64,000 nt of DNA from Pseudomonas hormoni (GCF_018502625.1 NZ_CP075566.1:5335001-5399000); one strand, 5' to 3'; numbered from the stretch's first letter, positions 28,385 to 38,703 are shown. Numbers and translations are program-made. Notes: a model not told the origin generated them from the sequence alone.

Positions 28385-28834
28385 ATGAAGATCGGAGAAT
28401 TGGCGAAACTCACCGACTGCGCCGTGGAAACCATCCGCTATTACGAGCGCGAAAACCTGCTGCCCGAACCGGCCCGCAGCGACGGCAACTACCGCGTCTA
28501 CACCCAGGCCCACGCCGAACGCCTGACCTTCATCCGCAACTGCCGCACCCTCGACATGACACTCGAGGAAATCCGCAGCCTGCTGGCTTTGCGCGACAGT
28601 CCGCAGGATCAGTGTGAAAGCGTGAATGCGCTTATCGACGAACACATTCATCACGTGAAAGCGCGGATTGATGGGTTGATGGCGTTACAGGCACAACTGC
28701 TCGACCTGCGCCAACGCTGTGGCGAAGGGCCGGATATTGATCAATGCGGGATTTTGCAGCGGTTGGAAGTGAGTGGCGGGGTTGTGGCGACGGAGGTTGA
28801 GCATTCGCATGTGGGCCGCAGTCACGGTCATTGA
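28385..28834 (+). CDS. cadR: MerR-family Cd(II)/Zn(II)-responsive regulator
   Basis: 149 residues. The MerR DNA-binding domain is at the N terminus (MKIGELAKLTDCAVETIRYYERENLLP), then a dimerisation helix. Metal ligands Cys77, Cys112 and Cys121 are visible; P. putida CadR has the equivalent three cysteines. The tail is His-rich (EHSHVGRSHGH), also a CadR trait. The start was moved to the ATG of MKIGELAKL; the longer frame runs through the operator. It activates cadA by twisting the operator DNA. Confidence 0.94.
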   Translation: MKIGELAKLTDCAVETIRYYERENLLPEPARSDGNYRVYTQAHAERLTFIRNCRTLDMTLEEIRSLLALRDSPQDQCESVNALIDEHIHHVKARIDGLMALQAQLLDLRQRCGEGPDIDQCGILQRLEVSGGVVATEVEHSHVGRSHGH

Positions 28835-28852
28835 GACCACCACAGAACCCAA

Positions 28853-28941
28853 TGTGGGAGCTAGCCTGCTAGCGATAGCGGTTTTTCAGCCACATCATTG
28901 TTGGATGTGCCGTCGCTATCGCTAGCAGGCTAGCTCCCACA
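28853..28941. repeat. REPIN, class GGGAGCTAGCCTGCTAGCGAT
   Basis: Inverted copies at 28853-28881 and 28912-28941 between the convergent cadR and thyA genes. The same class recurs at 52880-52963. Confidence 0.9.
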
Positions 28942-28961
28942 GGGGTATTGCGTGCAGATTG

Positions 28962-29933
28962 TCAGACCGCCATCGGCGCGGTCATCGGCGCATGGTGCTG
29001 ATAACCCTCAAGCGAAAAATCACTCGGTTCGATCAACTCCAGCCATTCCGGCTGATAAACACCGGTCTTGGCAAACTCCGGCACACGATCGCTGATCACC
29101 AGTTTCGGCATCGGGAACGGCTCGCGCTTGAGCTGTTCGTTCAGCATGTCCAGATGGTTTTCGTAGACGTGCGCATCGCCGATGAAATAGGTGAACCAGC
29201 GCGGCGTGTAGCCGGTCAGGCGACCGATCAGGCTCAGCAGCGCGGCACCTTCGGTGAGGTTGAACGGCGTGCCCAGGCCCAGGTCGTTGGAGCGGATGTA
29301 GAGCGTCAGGGAGATTTCCTTGGTCTCGACATTCGGGTGGAACTGGTACAGCAAGTGGCATGGCGGCAAAGCCATTTCATCAAGTTGCGCAACGTTCCAG
29401 CCGTGGAACAGAATGCGGCGGCTGCCCGGGTCCTTGATGATGGTGTCGACGCACTGGCGGATCTGGTCGATCGCTTTGTACAGCACCACGTAAGCCTGGC
29501 CGTCTTCTTCGCCTTCGGCGATCTGACGATAGCCTTGGCTCAGGGTTTGCTCGATGGCCGCTTTGTTGCTGACCGGAATCTGCTTGTACGCCGGCCATTT
29601 GCGCCATTGCACGCCGTAGATCTCGCCGAGGTCGTCTTCGCCCTGACGGAACGGGTTGGCCAGCCACTGCGCGTTTTCGTTGGCGTTCTGGTCCCAGACC
29701 TTGCAACCCAGCGCGCGGAATTCGGCGGCGTTGTTAACGCCACGCAGAAAACCGCACATCTCGCCGATGGCCGACTTGAAGGCCATCTTGCGCGTGGTGA
29801 TCGCCGGGAAACCTTCTTGCAGGTCATACCGCAGCATCGCGCCGGGAAAACTGATGGTGTTCACACCGGTGCGGTTGGCTTGCTTGGTGCCGTTCTTGAT
29901 GACGTGGGCGACCAGTTCGAGATATTGCTTCAT
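28962..29933 (-). CDS. thyA: thymidylate synthase
   Basis: 323 residues. It methylates dUMP with methylene-tetrahydrofolate. The catalytic cysteine lies in [11 protein letters not shown], and the dUMP-binding segments [10 protein letters not shown] and [12 protein letters not shown] are intact. It is about 60 residues longer than the E. coli enzyme, with the extra length in the region between [10 protein letters not shown] and QCVDTI, a feature also seen in other long ThyA proteins. It is the last gene of a likely TSUP-lgt-thyA operon; lgt and thyA are neighbours in many proteobacteria. Confidence 0.97.
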   Translation of the reverse strand: MKQYLELVAHVIKNGTKQANRTGVNTISFPGAMLRYDLQEGFPAITTRKMAFKSAIGEMCGFLRGVNNAAEFRALGCKVWDQNANENAQWLANPFRQGEDDLGEIYGVQWRKWPAYKQIPVSNKAAIEQTLSQGYRQIAEGEEDGQAYVVLYKAIDQIRQCVDTIIKDPGSRRILFHGWNVAQLDEMALPPCHLLYQFHPNVETKEISLTLYIRSNDLGLGTPFNLTEGAALLSLIGRLTGYTPRWFTYFIGDAHVYENHLDMLNEQLKREPFPMPKLVISDRVPEFAKTGVYQPEWLELIEPSDFSLEGYQHHAPMTAPMAV

Positions 29934-29983
29934 GAGTTACCTGTGTCCTTGAACCCGGAGGCCGTCGCCCCCGGCATTCGAAT

Positions 29984-30796
29984 TTATACGGCTGCCGCTG
30001 GCGTCGCCGGAGCGCGGTGATACGCCAGCCAGATCAGGAACAGACCGCCGACGATCATTGGCACGCACAGCACTTGGCCCATGGTCAGCCAGTTCCAGGC
30101 CAGATAGCCCAGTTGCGCGTCCGGTACGCGGACGAATTCGACGATGAAACGGAAGATGCCATAGAACAGCGCGAACATCCCGGACACCGCCATGGTTGGT
30201 CGCGGCTTGCGCGAGAACAGCCACAGGATCAGGAACAGCGCCACGCCTTCCAGCGCGAACTGATACAGCTGCGACGGATGACGCGGCAACTGCGCCGGAT
30301 CGCTGAACGGCGGGAAGATCATCGCCCACGGCACGTCGGTCGCCTTGCCCCACAATTCGGCATTGATGAAGTTGCCGATACGCCCGGCGCCCAGGCCGAT
30401 CGGCACCATCGGTGCGACGAAGTCCATCAGCTGGAAGAACGACTTGTTGTTCTTTTTACCGAACCACAACGCCGCCAGCATCACGCCAATGAAGCCGCCG
30501 TGGAACGACATGCCGCCCTTCCACACTTCGAAAATCAGCGTCGGGTTGGCCAGATAAGCACTCAGATCGTAGAACAGCACGTAGCCCAGGCGACCGCCGA
30601 CGATAACGCCCATCGACATCCAGAAGACCATGTCGGAGAGTTTCTCTTTGCTCCAGGTCGGGTCGAAACGGTTGAGCCGGCGCGACGCCAGCAGCCACGC
30701 ACCGCCGATGCCGATCAGGTACATCAGGCCGTACCAGTGGATTTTCAGCGGACCGATGGCCAGGGCCACCGGGTCGATCTGCGGGTAAGGCAGCAT
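29984..30796 (-). CDS. lgt: prolipoprotein diacylglyceryl transferase
   Basis: 270 residues with seven or so membrane segments. It attaches diacylglycerol to the lipobox cysteine of prolipoproteins at the inner membrane. The family signature [14 protein letters not shown] and the conserved HGGFIG segment are present. It lies 83 bases after the TSUP transporter gene and 50 bases before thyA on the same strand. Confidence 0.97.
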   Translation of the reverse strand: MLPYPQIDPVALAIGPLKIHWYGLMYLIGIGGAWLLASRRLNRFDPTWSKEKLSDMVFWMSMGVIVGGRLGYVLFYDLSAYLANPTLIFEVWKGGMSFHGGFIGVMLAALWFGKKNNKSFFQLMDFVAPMVPIGLGAGRIGNFINAELWGKATDVPWAMIFPPFSDPAQLPRHPSQLYQFALEGVALFLILWLFSRKPRPTMAVSGMFALFYGIFRFIVEFVRVPDAQLGYLAWNWLTMGQVLCVPMIVGGLFLIWLAYHRAPATPAAAV

Positions 30797-30879
30797 TGCG
30801 ACTCCTCGTTAGAGTTGAAACCTTCAAAATTCCCGGGCGACGCTGCCACCTCAGGATTAAGCCAGGATTGTGCGGTGCG

Positions 30880-31662
30880 TCAGATCAGAAAACTCAAACC
30901 TACGCAGAACAGCAAAGCGGCGAACAGTCTTTTCAGCAACTTCGGCGACAGCCTGTGGGCCAGTCGCGCACCGAGGCGGGCGAAGACCATGCTGGTCAGG
31001 GCGATCCCCAGCAGCGCCGGCAAATAAATAAAACCGAGACTATGGGCCGGCAGCAACGGATCGTGCCAGCCCAGAATCATGAAACTTAATGCACTGGCCA
31101 GCGCAATGGGCAGGCCGCACGCCGACGACGTCGCCACCGCTTGCTGCATCGGCACGCTGCGCCAGGTCAGGAACGGCACGGTCAGCGAACCGCCGCCAAT
31201 CCCGAAAATCGCCGAAGCCCAGCCAATCACTGTGCCGGCCAGGGTCAGACCGACTTTCCCCGGCACCGTTCGGCTGGCCTTGGGTTTGACGTCCAGCGCC
31301 AGCTGCACGGCGATGATCAGGGCGAACACGCCGATGATTTTTTGCAGGTTCGGGCCGGAGATCGCTTCGGCGGTCAACGCACCGAAACCGGCACCCAGCA
31401 GAATACCGACGGTCATCCAGGCAAAAATCGGCCAGCGCACGGCGCCGCGGCGATGGTGCTCGCGCACCGCGTTGACCGAGGTGAAGATGATCGTCGCCAG
31501 GGAGGTGCCAACCGCCAGGTGAGTCAGGATCGACGCATCGAAGCCCTGCAGGGTGAAACTGAACACCAGCACCGGGACGATGATGATGCCGCCGCCCACG
31601 CCAAACAGCCCGGCCAGCACCCCGGCACAGGCGCCGAGCGCCAGATAGAGCAGAAATTCCAT
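30880..31662 (-). CDS. TSUP family (TauE/SafE) membrane permease
   Basis: 260 residues with about eight membrane segments. The N-terminal repeat motif GLFGVGGGIIIVPVL and its second copy ASAIFGIGGGSLTVPFL mark the sulfite exporter TauE/SafE family, which moves small sulfur compounds or organic anions. The start is MEFLLYLALG with GGGGA upstream; the longer frame has an unlikely soluble extension. Probably first gene of an operon with lgt and thyA. Substrate unknown. Confidence 0.87.
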   Translation of the reverse strand: MEFLLYLALGACAGVLAGLFGVGGGIIIVPVLVFSFTLQGFDASILTHLAVGTSLATIIFTSVNAVREHHRRGAVRWPIFAWMTVGILLGAGFGALTAEAISGPNLQKIIGVFALIIAVQLALDVKPKASRTVPGKVGLTLAGTVIGWASAIFGIGGGSLTVPFLTWRSVPMQQAVATSSACGLPIALASALSFMILGWHDPLLPAHSLGFIYLPALLGIALTSMVFARLGARLAHRLSPKLLKRLFAALLFCVGLSFLI

Positions 31663-31795
31663 GCTGTTTCCCCACCCAACCCCAAAACCGGAGCGGCATG
31701 GTAACGGATGCATGGCCTTGGGCTCCACTGGATGGCGATGGATACCAGCACAATGACTGCGTAGAGTGGGCAAAAAAACACACAAGGACTACCTT

Positions 31796-32542
31796 ATGTG
31801 CCTGATTGTCTTAGCCTGGCGCCCGGGTCATGCCCAGCCGCTGATCGTGGCGGCCAACCGCGACGAATTCTATGCCCGGCCCAGCCTGCCCCTGGCGCAG
31901 TGGCCCGAAGCACCGCAGGTCTACGCCGGTCGAGACCTGGAAGCCGGCGGCACCTGGCTCGGTGTCGGCGCCAACGGGCGCTTCGCGGCGCTGACCAATA
32001 TCCGGGATCCTCATCAACCGCCCGCTCGAAAATCTCGCGGTGAACTGGTCGCGCGATTTCTCAATGGCGAAATGCCGATTGATGACTACTTGGGCGACGT
32101 TGTAGGACGTTCGCTGGAATATGCCGGGTTTAACCTGCTGATCGGCAATGCCAATGAGTTGTGGTATTACAACGCTCGGGCGACTGAGGCGGTGATGTTG
32201 CAGCCGGGTGTTTATGGATTGTCGAATGCGGGACTGGATACGCCGTGGCCGAAGTTGCTCAAGGCACGGGCGGCGCTGGAGACGGTTCTGGAGGATCCGC
32301 AGCCTGAGGCGTTATTGGCGTTGCTGAGTGATGCGCAGACCGCGCCGTTTGCGGAGCTGCCGGATACCGGGGTGGGTTTGGCGACCGAGACGCTGTTGTC
32401 GAGTGTGTTTATTGCCAGCCAGAGTTACGGGACCCGGGCGAGTACGGCGTTGATTGTTCATGCCGATGGAACGCGGCATCTGGTTGAACGGAGTTTTGGG
32501 CCGTATGGCGGGCATTTGGGGGAAGTGGAGATAAAGATCTGA
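31796..32542 (+). CDS. NRDE family protein (TANGO2-like)
   Basis: 248 residues. The N terminus MCLIVLAW followed by AANRDEFYARP is the defining NRDE motif; an N-terminal nucleophile-type cysteine follows the initiator Met. TANGO2 homologues in bacteria have been linked to haem trafficking, but this is not shown for this protein. It is divergent from the TSUP gene with AAGGA before the ATG. It stands alone between an upstream divergent and a downstream convergent gene. Confidence 0.85.
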   Translation: MCLIVLAWRPGHAQPLIVAANRDEFYARPSLPLAQWPEAPQVYAGRDLEAGGTWLGVGANGRFAALTNIRDPHQPPARKSRGELVARFLNGEMPIDDYLGDVVGRSLEYAGFNLLIGNANELWYYNARATEAVMLQPGVYGLSNAGLDTPWPKLLKARAALETVLEDPQPEALLALLSDAQTAPFAELPDTGVGLATETLLSSVFIASQSYGTRASTALIVHADGTRHLVERSFGPYGGHLGEVEIKI

Positions 32543-32559
32543 CAGTCTGGCAATAAATT

Positions 32560-32687
32560 GTGGCGAGGGAGCTTGCTCCCGTTCGATTGCGCAGCAATCG
32601 CAAAATGGCAAATGAAGTTTTCCGAAAGAAAACATTGGCCAGATTGGGAGCGCTTCGCACTCCAGCGGGAGCAAGCTCCCTCGCCAC
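32560..32687. repeat. REPIN, class GTGGCGAGGGAGCTTGCTCC, long form
   Basis: Outer inverted arms at about 32560-32582 and 32665-32687 with an 80-base interior that carries its own smaller palindrome (GATTGCGCAGCAATC). It lies between the convergent NRDE and ptsP genes. Confidence 0.9.
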
Positions 32688-32703
32688 AAGGGCCATCCGT
32701 GCT

Positions 32704-34983
32704 TTAGTGGGGTTTGATCGCCGCCGGATTGATCATCCGCGCCAACCCAAGGTTCTTCAGCGCCAACTGCAGCGAGCTGTGGATCACTTGCGGGTTGTCG
32801 ATGGTCATCAGCTCCGCGAGCAATTCCTTGGCCTTGCTCAGGTTGATCTGACGCAGCATCCACTTCACCTTCGGCAAGTTGGTGGCGTTCATCGACAGAC
32901 TGTCGAACCCCATCGCCATCAACAGCACCGCCGCCGCCGGGTCACCGGCCATTTCGCCGCAGATGCTCACCGGTTTGCCTTCGGCATGGGCATCACGCAC
33001 CACGTTCTGCAACGCTTGCAGCACCGCCGGGTGCAGGTAATCGTAGAGGTCGGCTACCCGTGGGTTATTGCGGTCCACGGCCAGCAGGTACTGGGTCAGG
33101 TCGTTGGAGCCGACCGACAGGAAGTCCACTTGCCGCGCCAGTTCCTTGGTCTGATAAACAGCCGCCGGAATCTCGATCATCACGCCGATCGGCGGCATCG
33201 GCACGTCAGTGCCTTCGTCGCGGACTTCGCCCCAGGCCCGGTGAATCAGGTGCAGGGCTTCTTCGAGTTCATGGGTGCCGGAGATCATCGGCAACAGAAT
33301 CCGCAGGTTGTTCAGGCCTTCACTGGCCTTGAGCATCGCGCGGGTCTGCACCAGGAAGATTTCCGGGTGGTCGAGGGTGACGCGAATGCCGCGCCAGCCG
33401 AGGAACGGGTTGTCTTCCTTGATCGGGAAGTACGACAGCGATTTGTCGCCGCCGATGTCCAGGCTGCGCATGGTCACCGGTTGCGGATGGAACGCGGCGA
33501 GTTGCTCGCGGTAGATCGCCAACTGCTCCTTTTCGCTCGGGAACCTCTGGTTGATCATGAATGGCACTTCGGTGCGGTACAGACCGACACCCTCGGCGCC
33601 ACGCTTCTGCGCCCGCGCCACGTCCGCCAGCAGGCCGGTGTTGACCCACAGCGGCATACGGTGGCCATCGAGGGTCACGCATGGCAAGTCGCGCAACGCA
33701 TCCAGCCCGAGGGCCAGTTGTTTCTCTTCCTCGACCACTTCGGCGAACTGCTTGCGCAGCACGTCGCTCGGGTTGGTGTAGACCTCACCGTGGTAGCCGT
33801 CGACGATCATCTGGATGCCATCGACCTTGGAGTACGGCAGGTCGACCAGGCCCATCACCGTCGGGATGCCCATGGCTCGCGCGAGGATCGCCACGTGGGA
33901 GTTGCCGGAACCGAGCACCGACACCAGACCCGCCAGCTTGCCTTCCGGCACCTCGCCGAGCATCGCCGGCGTCAGTTCTTCGCTGATCAGGATGGTGTTG
34001 TCAGGGTAGACCAGGGTCTGCTGACGCTCTTCCTGCAAGTAGGCAAGCAAGCGGCGGCCAAGGTCCTTGACGTCCGAGGCGCGTTCACGCAGGTAGGCGT
34101 CGTCCATCAGTTCGAAACGGTTGACGTGATCGGTGACCACCTGACGCAGCGCGCCCTGGGCCCACTGACCGGTCTTGATCACGGTGGTCACTTCGCTGCC
34201 CAGCGCCTCGTCGGCGAGCATCATCAGATACACGTCGAACAAGGCCCTTTCTTCCGGGCGCAACTGCGTGGCCAGTTTGGCCGACAACGCACGCATGTCG
34301 GCGCGCACGCCTTCGATGGCGGTCTTGAACAGCCCGAGTTCGGCCTCGATGTCGACGATGGTCTTGTCGGGCACCACGTCCAGATCGGCCGGTGGCAACA
34401 TGACCACCGCCGTACCGACCGCCGCGCCCGGCGAACCCGGTACGCCGACGAACTTGGCTTCCTGAATCCCTTTGCCCTGACGGCCCAGGCCCCGGATCGA
34501 ACCGGTGGCCTCGGCGTGGGCGATAACGCCGGCGAGCTGCGCGCTCATGGTCACGAGGAAGGCTTCTTCGCCTTCATCGAACTGGCGCCGTTCTTTTTGC
34601 TGAATGACCAACACGCCGACGACGCGCCGGTGGTGAATGATCGGCGCCCCGAGGAATGAGGCGTAGCGCTCTTCACCGGTCTCGGCGAAGTAGCGGTAGC
34701 GCGGGTGATCCGCGGCGTTTTCGAGGTTCAGGGGTTCTTCACGCGTGCCGACCAGGCCGACCAGACCTTCGTTGGGTGCCATGCTGACTTTGCCGATCGA
34801 GCGCTTGTTCAAGCCCTCGGTCGCCATCAGCACGAAGCGGTTGGTCTCGGGGTCAAGCAGGTAGACCGAGCAGACCTGGCTGCCCATGGCCTCTTTGACG
34901 CGCAACACAATAATCCCCAACGCCGCCTTGAGATCCTTGGCGGAGTTAACTTCCTGGACGATCTTGCGCAGCGTATTGAGCAT
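32704..34983 (-). CDS. ptsP: phosphoenolpyruvate-protein phosphotransferase, nitrogen PTS (EI-Ntr)
   Basis: 759 residues. An N-terminal GAF domain (about 1-150) is followed by the PTS enzyme I region. The phosphorylated His lies in GSGNSHVAILARAMGIP. The PEP-binding barrel includes RTEVPFMI, SLDIGGDK and ICGEMAGDP. EI-Ntr starts the phosphorelay to NPr and EIIA-Ntr, a regulatory chain tied to nitrogen status. It lies 22 bases after rppH on the same strand, the usual order in gammaproteobacteria. Confidence 0.97.
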   Translation of the reverse strand: MLNTLRKIVQEVNSAKDLKAALGIIVLRVKEAMGSQVCSVYLLDPETNRFVLMATEGLNKRSIGKVSMAPNEGLVGLVGTREEPLNLENAADHPRYRYFAETGEERYASFLGAPIIHHRRVVGVLVIQQKERRQFDEGEEAFLVTMSAQLAGVIAHAEATGSIRGLGRQGKGIQEAKFVGVPGSPGAAVGTAVVMLPPADLDVVPDKTIVDIEAELGLFKTAIEGVRADMRALSAKLATQLRPEERALFDVYLMMLADEALGSEVTTVIKTGQWAQGALRQVVTDHVNRFELMDDAYLRERASDVKDLGRRLLAYLQEERQQTLVYPDNTILISEELTPAMLGEVPEGKLAGLVSVLGSGNSHVAILARAMGIPTVMGLVDLPYSKVDGIQMIVDGYHGEVYTNPSDVLRKQFAEVVEEEKQLALGLDALRDLPCVTLDGHRMPLWVNTGLLADVARAQKRGAEGVGLYRTEVPFMINQRFPSEKEQLAIYREQLAAFHPQPVTMRSLDIGGDKSLSYFPIKEDNPFLGWRGIRVTLDHPEIFLVQTRAMLKASEGLNNLRILLPMISGTHELEEALHLIHRAWGEVRDEGTDVPMPPIGVMIEIPAAVYQTKELARQVDFLSVGSNDLTQYLLAVDRNNPRVADLYDYLHPAVLQALQNVVRDAHAEGKPVSICGEMAGDPAAAVLLMAMGFDSLSMNATNLPKVKWMLRQINLSKAKELLAELMTIDNPQVIHSSLQLALKNLGLARMINPAAIKPH

Positions 34984-35005
34984 GGCTCGGGGTCGAACTC
35001 CGTCG

Positions 35006-35485
35006 TCAGTCGCGCGCTAAAAGGCGCGGGGCAAGCTCTTTGAGAGCGCGTCGATACACCTCGCGCTTGAATGTCACCACCTGGCCCAACGGATACCAAT
35101 AACTGACCCAGCGCCAGCCATCGAATTCCGGTTTACCGGTCAAATCCATCCGCACCCGCTGCTCGTTGGAGGTCAGGCGCAGGAGAAACCATTTCTGTTT
35201 CTGGCCGATGCACAGCGGTTGGCTGTGGGTACGGACCAGACGTTGCGGCAAACGATAGCGCAACCAGCCCCGGGTGCAGGCGAGAATTTCAACATCTTCG
35301 CGCTCCAGACCCACTTCTTCGTTCAACTCGCGGTACAAGGCGTCTTCCGGCGTCTCCTGGGGGTTGATACCACCCTGCGGAAACTGCCAGGCATCTTGAT
35401 TGATACGGCGAGCCCATAGCACCTGTCCGGCATCATTCGTGAGAATGATCCCGACATTGGGGCGGAAACCATCGGGGTCGATCAC
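35006..35485 (-). CDS. rppH: RNA pyrophosphohydrolase
   Basis: 159 residues when started at GTG ([12 protein letters not shown]), the family's usual start and length; GAGG lies eight bases upstream. It removes pyrophosphate from the 5' end of mRNA and so starts RNase E-dependent decay. The Nudix box [22 protein letters not shown] is complete. It is followed by ptsP. The open frame continues 20 codons upstream without a good start. Confidence 0.96.
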   Translation of the reverse strand: MIDPDGFRPNVGIILTNDAGQVLWARRINQDAWQFPQGGINPQETPEDALYRELNEEVGLEREDVEILACTRGWLRYRLPQRLVRTHSQPLCIGQKQKWFLLRLTSNEQRVRMDLTGKPEFDGWRWVSYWYPLGQVVTFKREVYRRALKELAPRLLARD

Positions 35486-35628
35486 GGCAACAACCTCGCA
35501 AACGCATGTCGCCGCATTGTTCCACAAAGGTTGTGAAGGCAGCAACGAGCCGGCCTACCTTATGTGCACTCTTGTGAAAAGTCCGTATTCTGGAGGCCTT
35601 TCTACAAACTTTTCAGCGAGTAACTGCA

Positions 35629-36285
35629 ATGCGGCTGGCTTTATTCGACTTGGACAACACGCTTTTGGGCGGCGACAGTGACCACGCCTGGGGCGATTAC
35701 CTGTGCGAACGCGGCTTCCTCGACGCCGTCGCCTACAAGGCACGCAACGATGAGTTCTATCAGGACTACCTGGCCGGCAAGCTCGATAACGATGCCTACC
35801 TGAACTTTTGCCTGGAAGTCCTCGGCCGCACCGAGATGGCCACGCTGGATCAATGGCACCTCGATTACATGCGCGACTGCATCGAACCGATCGTGCTGCC
35901 CAAGGGGCTCGAGCTGCTGGCCAAGCACCGCGAGGCGGGTGACAAACTGGTGATCATCACCGCCACCAACCGTTTCGTCACCGGGCCGATTGCCCAGCGG
36001 TTGGGCGTCGAAACCCTGATCGCCACCGAGTGCGAAATGGTCGATGGCCGTTACACCGGACGCAGCACCGACGTTCCGTGCTTTCGCGAAGGCAAGGTGA
36101 CGCGGCTGGCTCGTTGGCTGGAAGAGACCGGGCATTCGCTGGAAGACAGTTACTTCTACAGCGACTCGATGAATGATTTGCCGTTGCTGGAGCAGGTGGC
36201 GAATCCGGTGGCGGTTGATCCGGACCCGAATCTGCGCGCCGAAGCCGAGAAGCGTGGCTGGCCGGTGATTAGTCTGCGCAACTGA
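35629..36285 (+). CDS. HAD-IB family phosphatase
   Basis: 218 residues. HAD motif I is [16 protein letters not shown], motif II ITATN and motif [17 protein letters not shown], the arrangement of the phosphoserine-phosphatase-like subfamily IB. It is divergent from rppH, as in other pseudomonads. Related proteins act on histidinol phosphate or phosphoserine; I cannot choose between them from sequence. The start has weak ribosome-binding signals but matches the family N terminus. Confidence 0.88.
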   Translation: MRLALFDLDNTLLGGDSDHAWGDYLCERGFLDAVAYKARNDEFYQDYLAGKLDNDAYLNFCLEVLGRTEMATLDQWHLDYMRDCIEPIVLPKGLELLAKHREAGDKLVIITATNRFVTGPIAQRLGVETLIATECEMVDGRYTGRSTDVPCFREGKVTRLARWLEETGHSLEDSYFYSDSMNDLPLLEQVANPVAVDPDPNLRAEAEKRGWPVISLRN

Positions 36286-36290
36286 AATCG

Positions 36291-36378
36291 CCTTCGCGGG
36301 CAAGCCTCGCTCCTACAGGGTTTGCGTCATTTTCATAATTGACGCATGACCTGTAGGAGCGAGGCTTGCCCGCGAAGG
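36291..36378. repeat. REPIN, class CGCGGGCAAGCCTCGCTCC
   Basis: Inverted copies (36291-36318 and 36351-36378) with an inner TTTGCGTCA / TGACGCATG pairing. It lies between the convergent HAD phosphatase and DUF2269 genes. Confidence 0.9.
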
Positions 36379-36398
36379 GGTCGACTCGGTCCCAAGCC

Positions 36399-36824
36399 TT
36401 AAACCGGCTTCGCGCCCATCAATCCCGCTATTGCGATAAAACAAACAAAACTGAACAGAGCCAAGGCGAAGGTGAACTTGCCGCTACCTCCCGGCGCAGT
36501 GCGCAGCCTGTTAAGCCGCACCAGCAACCAGAACCACCCCAACGCCGCCAAGGCATAAAGCACACTCGATCCCAGCAACCACGTCTGCCCCAGCGGCCAA
36601 CCCACCAGATGCACCATCCACCAACCGGTAAACGGCATGCTCAGCAGCGCCAGCCCCATCAACAGCCAGATGAATACACGCGGCCGTTGCAGGGTGCGGC
36701 TTGCCGCCGTTGCGTCGCCATTACGCCGAGTCCGCCAGACCCAGATCCCCAGGCCCAGCGCACACACCAGCAACACCACCGTCGCCACCATGTGCGCCAC
36801 TTTCAGGGCGGTTAACGTTTCCAT
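36399..36824 (-). CDS. DUF2269 family membrane protein
   Basis: 141 residues with four hydrophobic segments (about 10-26, 48-68, 75-95 and 115-136). The family core PFTGWWMVHLVGWPL and the N-terminal LKVAHMVATVVLL with a conserved His are present. A good AAGGAA site precedes the ATG. It lies 39 bases downstream of ilvA on the same strand, so it is probably co-transcribed with it. Function unknown. Confidence 0.78.
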   Translation of the reverse strand: METLTALKVAHMVATVVLLVCALGLGIWVWRTRRNGDATAASRTLQRPRVFIWLLMGLALLSMPFTGWWMVHLVGWPLGQTWLLGSSVLYALAALGWFWLLVRLNRLRTAPGGSGKFTFALALFSFVCFIAIAGLMGAKPV

Positions 36825-36863
36825 TGTTCGATTTCCTTATGACCTGCCCATCAGCGTAGCCCC

Positions 36864-38378
36864 TCAGCCGAGAAACAGCTGATAGGCCGGGTTGTCGCTT
36901 TCGTCCCAGTATGGGTAGCCGATTTCTTCCAGCGCTGCGGGCACCAGATGACGTTCCTCGTGAGGCACTTGCAGCCCCGCGACCACGCGGCCATCCGCCG
37001 CGCCGTGGTTGCGGTAGTGGAACATCGAGATGTTCCAGCGGCCGCCGAGTTTGTTGAGGAAGTTGAACAGCGCGCCCGGCCGCTCCGGAAACTCAAAGCG
37101 CAGCACCACTTCATCAACAACCTGCGCCGCGCGGCCACCGACCATGTGCCGGATGTGCAACTTGGCCAGTTCGTTGTCGGTGAGGTCCAGCACCGGGAAA
37201 CCCTGCTCGGTCAGGCTGGCAATCAACGCGCTGCGCGGATCGTTTTCCGGGTGCGTCTGCACGCCAACGAAGATGTGCGCTTCGCTGCCGGTGTTGTAGC
37301 GGTAGTTGAATTCGGTGATCTGGCGCTTGCCGATGGCTTCGCAGAACGCCTTGAAGCTACCCGGTTTCTCGGGGATGGTCACGGCGATGATGGCTTCGCG
37401 ACCCTCGCCCAGCTCAGCGCGTTCGGCGACGTGACGCAAGCGGTCGAAGTTGACGTTGGCGCCGGAATCGATGGCCACGAAGGTGTGGCCTGTGACGGCG
37501 TGCTGCTCGACGTACTTCTTGATCCCGGCCACACCCAGAGCGCCGGCTGGTTCAGTGATCGAGCGGGTATCGTCGTAGATATCCTTGATGGCCGCGCAGA
37601 TTTCGTCGGTGCTGACCGTGATCACTTCATCAACATAGTCTTTGCAGATGTCGAAGGTGTGCTGCCCGATCTGAGCGACCGCGACACCGTCGGCGAAGAG
37701 GCCCACGGTCGGTAGCACCACGCGCTCGCCGGCGGCCATCGCAGCTTGCAGGCAATTGGAATCGTCCGGCTCGACGCCGATGATTTTGATTTCCGGGCGC
37801 AGGTATTTCACGTACGCCGCGATACCGGCGATCAGCCCACCGCCGCCCACCGGAACGAAGATCGCATCCAGACGCCCAGGGTGCTGGCGCAGAATCTCCA
37901 TGGCCACCGTGCCCTGCCCGGCAATGGTGTGGGGATCGTCGTACGGGTGAATGTAGACGTAGCCTTTTTCGTCGACCAGTTTCAGCGAGTAGGCCAGGGC
38001 TTCCGGGAACGAATCCCCGTGCAGTACCACTTTGCCGCCGCGGGAACGTACGCCTTCGACTTTGATCTCGGGAGTGGTCTTGGGCATGACGATGGTGGCT
38101 TTCACACCCAGCACTTTCGCTGCCAGGGCCAGGCCCTGCGCGTGGTTGCCCGCCGAAGCCGTCACTACGCCGCGAGCGCGCTCTTCATCGCTCAGCTGCG
38201 TGAGCTTGTTGTAGGCACCGCGAATCTTGAACGAGAACACCGGCTGCAAGTCTTCACGCTTGAGCAAAATACTGTTGCCCAGCCGCTCGGAGAGCTGGCG
38301 GGCAGTCTGCAATGGGGTTTCTACGGCAACGTCATAAACGCGCGAGGTGAGGATCTTTTTGACGTACTGTTCGAGCAT
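36864..38378 (-). CDS. ilvA: threonine ammonia-lyase, biosynthetic
   Basis: 504 residues. It converts threonine to 2-oxobutanoate, the first step to isoleucine. The PLP lysine lies in SFKIRGAYNKL and the phosphate-binding loop in VGGGGLIAG. The C-terminal part, from about residue 325, contains two ACT-like regulatory domains, each recognisable by the EKPGSFKAFCEAIG and ERPGALFNFLNKLGG stretches. This two-domain form is feedback-inhibited by isoleucine. It is divergent from rpiA. Confidence 0.97.
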   Translation of the reverse strand: MLEQYVKKILTSRVYDVAVETPLQTARQLSERLGNSILLKREDLQPVFSFKIRGAYNKLTQLSDEERARGVVTASAGNHAQGLALAAKVLGVKATIVMPKTTPEIKVEGVRSRGGKVVLHGDSFPEALAYSLKLVDEKGYVYIHPYDDPHTIAGQGTVAMEILRQHPGRLDAIFVPVGGGGLIAGIAAYVKYLRPEIKIIGVEPDDSNCLQAAMAAGERVVLPTVGLFADGVAVAQIGQHTFDICKDYVDEVITVSTDEICAAIKDIYDDTRSITEPAGALGVAGIKKYVEQHAVTGHTFVAIDSGANVNFDRLRHVAERAELGEGREAIIAVTIPEKPGSFKAFCEAIGKRQITEFNYRYNTGSEAHIFVGVQTHPENDPRSALIASLTEQGFPVLDLTDNELAKLHIRHMVGGRAAQVVDEVVLRFEFPERPGALFNFLNKLGGRWNISMFHYRNHGAADGRVVAGLQVPHEERHLVPAALEEIGYPYWDESDNPAYQLFLG

Positions 38379-38480
38379 CGGAAAGCATCACTGAGCGGGT
38401 TGGGCAGGGTCAAGGAGTCTAACCCGGCTTTCGGCCGGGCGACCACACTAAACAGGTGGTTTTAGACACCATCGAACCCT

Positions 38481-38602
38481 TGTGGCGAGGGAGCTTGCTC
38501 CCGCTGGAGCGCGAAGCGGTCCCCGGCATTCTTTCAGACATACTGTGCAAACAGGTTTTGCGACTGCTACGCAGTCGAGCGGGAGCAAGCTCCCTCGCCA
38601 CA
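38481..38602. repeat. REPIN, class GTGGCGAGGGAGCTTGCTCC, long form
   Basis: Outer inverted arms at about 38481-38504 and 38579-38602, with an inner stretch ending in a second palindrome (CGACTGCTACGCAGTCG). It occupies most of the 325-base divergent ilvA-rpiA gap. Confidence 0.9.
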
Positions 38603-38634
38603 AAAGCCAATCTGCCCCGCCCGCCAATCGGGCA

Positions 38635-38663
38635 ATGACCTTCCCCGCCCCGACGCCTATAAT
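38635..38663 (+). promoter_or_regulatory. probable sigma-70 promoter of rpiA
   Basis: A perfect TATAAT at 38658-38663 is preceded, after 17 bases, by ATGACC (four of six matches to TTGACA). It lies about 40 bases before the rpiA start. Confidence 0.6.
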
Positions 38664-38703
38664 GCCGGCCTTCGTTTCCCCCTTGCCCGCTTTCGGAGCC
38701 CGC

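Noticed and set aside
32560-34659. A 699-codon open frame antisense to ptsP, starting in a REPIN
   Set aside because: PtsP is unmistakable on the other strand; the shadow frame starts in repeat sequence and has no motif.
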